A stretch of DNA of 64,000 nucleotides, from NCBI GenBank assembly GCA_054601695.1, contig BAAHQB010000097.1:1-64000 (forward strand). Reading direction: 5' to 3'. Both the position numbers and the translations under genes were made by a program. Shown in pieces: positions 61,330 to 64,000 of this stretch. How positions within the stretch are numbered: the first letter of the stretch is position 1; the number at the start of each line of letters is the position of its first letter. Under the pieces are notes generated by a model. The model made no database searches. It was not told the origin of the DNA and was given only the letters and a program-made list of their open reading frames with translations. This DNA is from Amorphochlora amoebiformis (lineage: Eukaryota > Cercozoa > Chlorarachniophyceae).

Positions 61330-61582
61330 TGTATAATATTTACATGTTACAAATTATTTATAAATTCATTAAAATATTTAAAGGTGTATTTTGTGTAAAG
61401 GACAGGTATACACACTTTTTATGATATAAATATCTTCTTAAGGTGTTCAGTATACTGTTTTCATACACAAGGGTGTAATATGCAGATACACGTACATCTA
61501 CTTATGCGTACATATGTATATATATTTGTGCACAAATACACCTGCGTATCCATATATACAATATATACATATATATATATAT

Positions 61583-61625
<43 letters not shown>

Positions 61626-61715
61626 CCATGAATTGATGCATATATATATAAGTGTATATATATATATATGTATATAAGGTGTATATATTATCACCATATG
61701 TGTATATACATATAC

Positions 61716-61747
<32 letters not shown>

Positions 61748-62523
61748 TTATGCGAATATTACCGGAGACTTTCGGCCGCTGTGCTCAGCAAGTTCAATAG
61801 TTGTTTTCGCAATCAACACTAATATCTAACATATATTTATACATTACGGTCCACGTATTATATATATATATATATGTATAATATGTAATATATATATATA
61901 TATAGCGTATCATAGTATACAATATATTATGAGAGCGTGTGAATTCATGTATCTGTACGTATGAATATACAAATGTGTTTATACATGCATACATGCAACT
62001 TTTCATATAGATATACATATTCATGCATGTATATGCATGTACATTTTGTTGTATATACTATTAAGTCTATGAATACAAATAATTTAGCTGAAAGACAAGT
62101 ATATGTATATATACATATATATTACATGTATATATATTGCATATTATATATATATATATATATTATATGTTATATATGTTACATATTATATATATATATA
62201 TATATACATGTATTATACATATATATATATATATATATATAGAATACATACGTACATTAATACTTAAAAATAAAATAAATACATATATTAAAATTCATTT
62301 AAATGGAAAGAATACATACATGTTCATGTGTATACATATCTTATTTATGTATATATATATATATGTATGTATATATATATATACATATATGTATATAAAT
62401 ATATGTATAGCACCTGATATCTACATATATACACATACATATATAATATATATATATTTATATATATATATGTGTATACATTTATATATATGTGTATATA
62501 TATATGTATATATATATATACAT

Positions 62524-62558
<35 letters not shown>

Positions 62559-62596
62559 GTGCACATACATATATATATATATATATGTATAATATG

Positions 62597-62633
<37 letters not shown>

Positions 62634-62960
62634 ACGTACATATTTGTTCATATCTACCAACCAACTGAAAGTCAAGGAAGAAGGATGTGACTTATATATA
62701 TATATATATATTACATATATACAAATATATATATATATATCTTTGTTTATATATACATGCATATTTATTACATACTAAGTGGAAGTTAAGAATAAACAAC
62801 ATTGTAAAGCCGAAAAGCGTACAATCATATATGTATATATACCTATTCATAAACATATATATATACATATGCTTTTACCATATGAAAGGCAAGAAAGAAG
62901 GGTAATGTAAAGCCGAAAGACAGCGTTACTATGGCTGTCAGAGCTTGCGCCGGATTTAAG
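60544..62960 (-). CDS. Small hypothetical protein with one TM segment, 3' part, at least 5 exons
   Basis: Chain of short exons on the minus strand with matching phases: 62960-62879, 62690-62666, 61818-61763, 61237-61179, 60610-60544 (stop TAG). The predicted 95-residue part contains a hydrophobic stretch ([20 protein letters not shown]), then [33 protein letters not shown] and a C-terminal [21 protein letters not shown] recognise no family. The layout (one N-terminal TM, short aromatic tail) would suit a small organelle-membrane subunit, which is only a guess. The last two exons are the best supported. The donor of the 25-nt exon is ambiguous, since a longer 33-nt version needs a different upstream phase. 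The 5' end is not found. It points tail-to-tail at TRM13. Confidence 0.4.
62785..62835. repeat. Echo of the TM exon of the last minus-strand gene
   Basis: GAAGTTAAGAATAAACAACA then TTGTAAAGCCGAAAAGC aligns to GAAAGGCAAGAAAGAAGGGTAATGTAAAGCCGAAAGAC at about 62884-62921, the 3' part of the exon 62960-62879. Direct orientation, downstream on the sense strand, with an in-frame stop. Confidence 0.72.
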
Positions 62961-62989
62961 CTAAGGTGACCTAATATATAACATTTACC

Positions 62990-62990
62990 T

Positions 62991-63021
<31 letters not shown>

Positions 63022-63149
63022 GGAGATAATTATATAAAGGTATATTTAGACAATGTGTTGATTAAAAAAAATAAAACTCTATGTATACAAGTATACACAT
63101 GCATGTAATATATATACATATATTTATATATATAACATACACAAGGGAC

Positions 63150-63184
<35 letters not shown>

Positions 63185-63900
63185 ATATATACACATACAC
63201 ATATATTATACACATTATGTATACGTGTCTTTTACCTTTACCCCTCACTTTCGCTCTCTTCATATTTGTGTATATATATAATATATATATATACATGTAT
63301 ATCACATGCATAAGTATACATATATATACATATCACATGCATAAGTATACATATATACATATATATATAAACTTGAACGTATGTATGTATGTACATATGC
63401 ATGTATACATGTATGTATGTTTATGTTCAGAAATATATGTGCAAATATATGCGCGTATACTCATGTGATACAATGTATTTATACATACATATATATATAT
63501 GTATGTATATATATATATATATATATATAAAGCTACATATGTATATTTATGGCCTCCCAGTCTTGTCTCTGTGTCTCTGAGCCGCCCTCACTCTCTCATT
63601 GTATACCTCTCTCTTCTACGGTCGTCCCCCCCCCCCCCCCCCCCTCTCTCCCTCCGTTCCTCTCACTATTTATGTATATATATATATATATACTTCTATA
63701 AATATACATCTATATAATATATGTGCATATGCAACGTAGTATAATTTTAGATATGTATGTATGTGTATATAAATACATGTATATATACATATATTATATA
63801 TATATATGTGATATGTTTACACGGATGTATTACTACAACACACCTCTTCGTCTCCGTTACATACGGTAGGGATTTTGGTTAAGATACTTATATATATTAC

Positions 63901-63935
<35 letters not shown>

Positions 63936-63940
63936 CATAT

Positions 63941-63980
<40 letters not shown>

Positions 63981-64000
63981 TTTACGTATATGTATAACCT
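62990..64000. repeat. Right-edge (TA)n-rich region
   Basis: (TA)n, TATG and TACA mixtures with a C-run of about 18 at 63627-63644 inside a CT-rich patch (63575-63665). A 27-bp unit (CATATCACATGCATAAGTAT) is repeated at 63301 and 63330. A short unique patch at 63815-63885 could hold another minus-strand exon, but I cannot support one. Confidence 0.7.

Noticed and set aside
61763-61818. Histone-fold-like stretch (LAEHSGRKS) in the last minus-strand gene
   Set aside because: The resemblance is limited to about ten residues and the next exons do not continue a histone fold, so no function was assigned.

Overview
This window is nuclear DNA of an intron-rich eukaryote, most likely a protist. The evidence is spliceosomal GT-AG introns in almost every gene, eukaryote-only proteins (an anaphase-promoting complex TPR subunit, a TRM13 tRNA methyltransferase, a triose-phosphate-translocator-family carrier), and degenerate TTAGGG-type telomeric repeats. 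I cannot name the species. Roughly three quarters of the sequence is (TA)n and related microsatellite, and most of it lies inside introns. The many long open frames rich in Tyr-Ile, Ser-Leu or Arg-Glu are microsatellite read-through, not genes.

I rebuilt the genes by chaining short exons across these introns with reading phase checked at every junction. The layout is: a single-exon membrane/secretory protein (-, 174-1586); a beta-lactamase-family serine hydrolase (+, 1851-4325, 7 exons); a cytosolic Xaa-Pro aminopeptidase (-, 5335-28425, 29 exons, 621 aa); a TPT/DMT-family transporter (+, 28996-37056, 14 exons, about 356-361 aa); APC6/Cdc16 (-, 39125-41031, 4 exons, 561 aa, one 26-nt intron); TRM13 (+, about 41561-60224, about 21 exons, about 410 aa); and a small unidentified gene (-, 60544-62960 and perhaps beyond). 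Strands alternate strictly, so the genes form head-to-head pairs with compact, repeat-free spacers (about 265, 570 and 530 bp) and tail-to-tail pairs whose spacers are CTAG-rich.

The most unusual feature is a recurrent 'exon echo'. Partial, direct-orientation copies of exon edges, often carrying the splice site, sit in the adjacent TA-rich introns of the aminopeptidase, the transporter, TRM13 and the last gene. They range from 38/39 identical to heavily decayed. In at least one case the echo has lost the acceptor AG that the real exon keeps. Introns also carry all six degenerate telomeric-repeat blocks, several kilobase-scale polypurine/polypyrimidine arrays, and minisatellites.

No virus, CRISPR array, tRNA or rRNA was recognised. 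The genes are unrelated housekeeping functions and show no operon-like logic.
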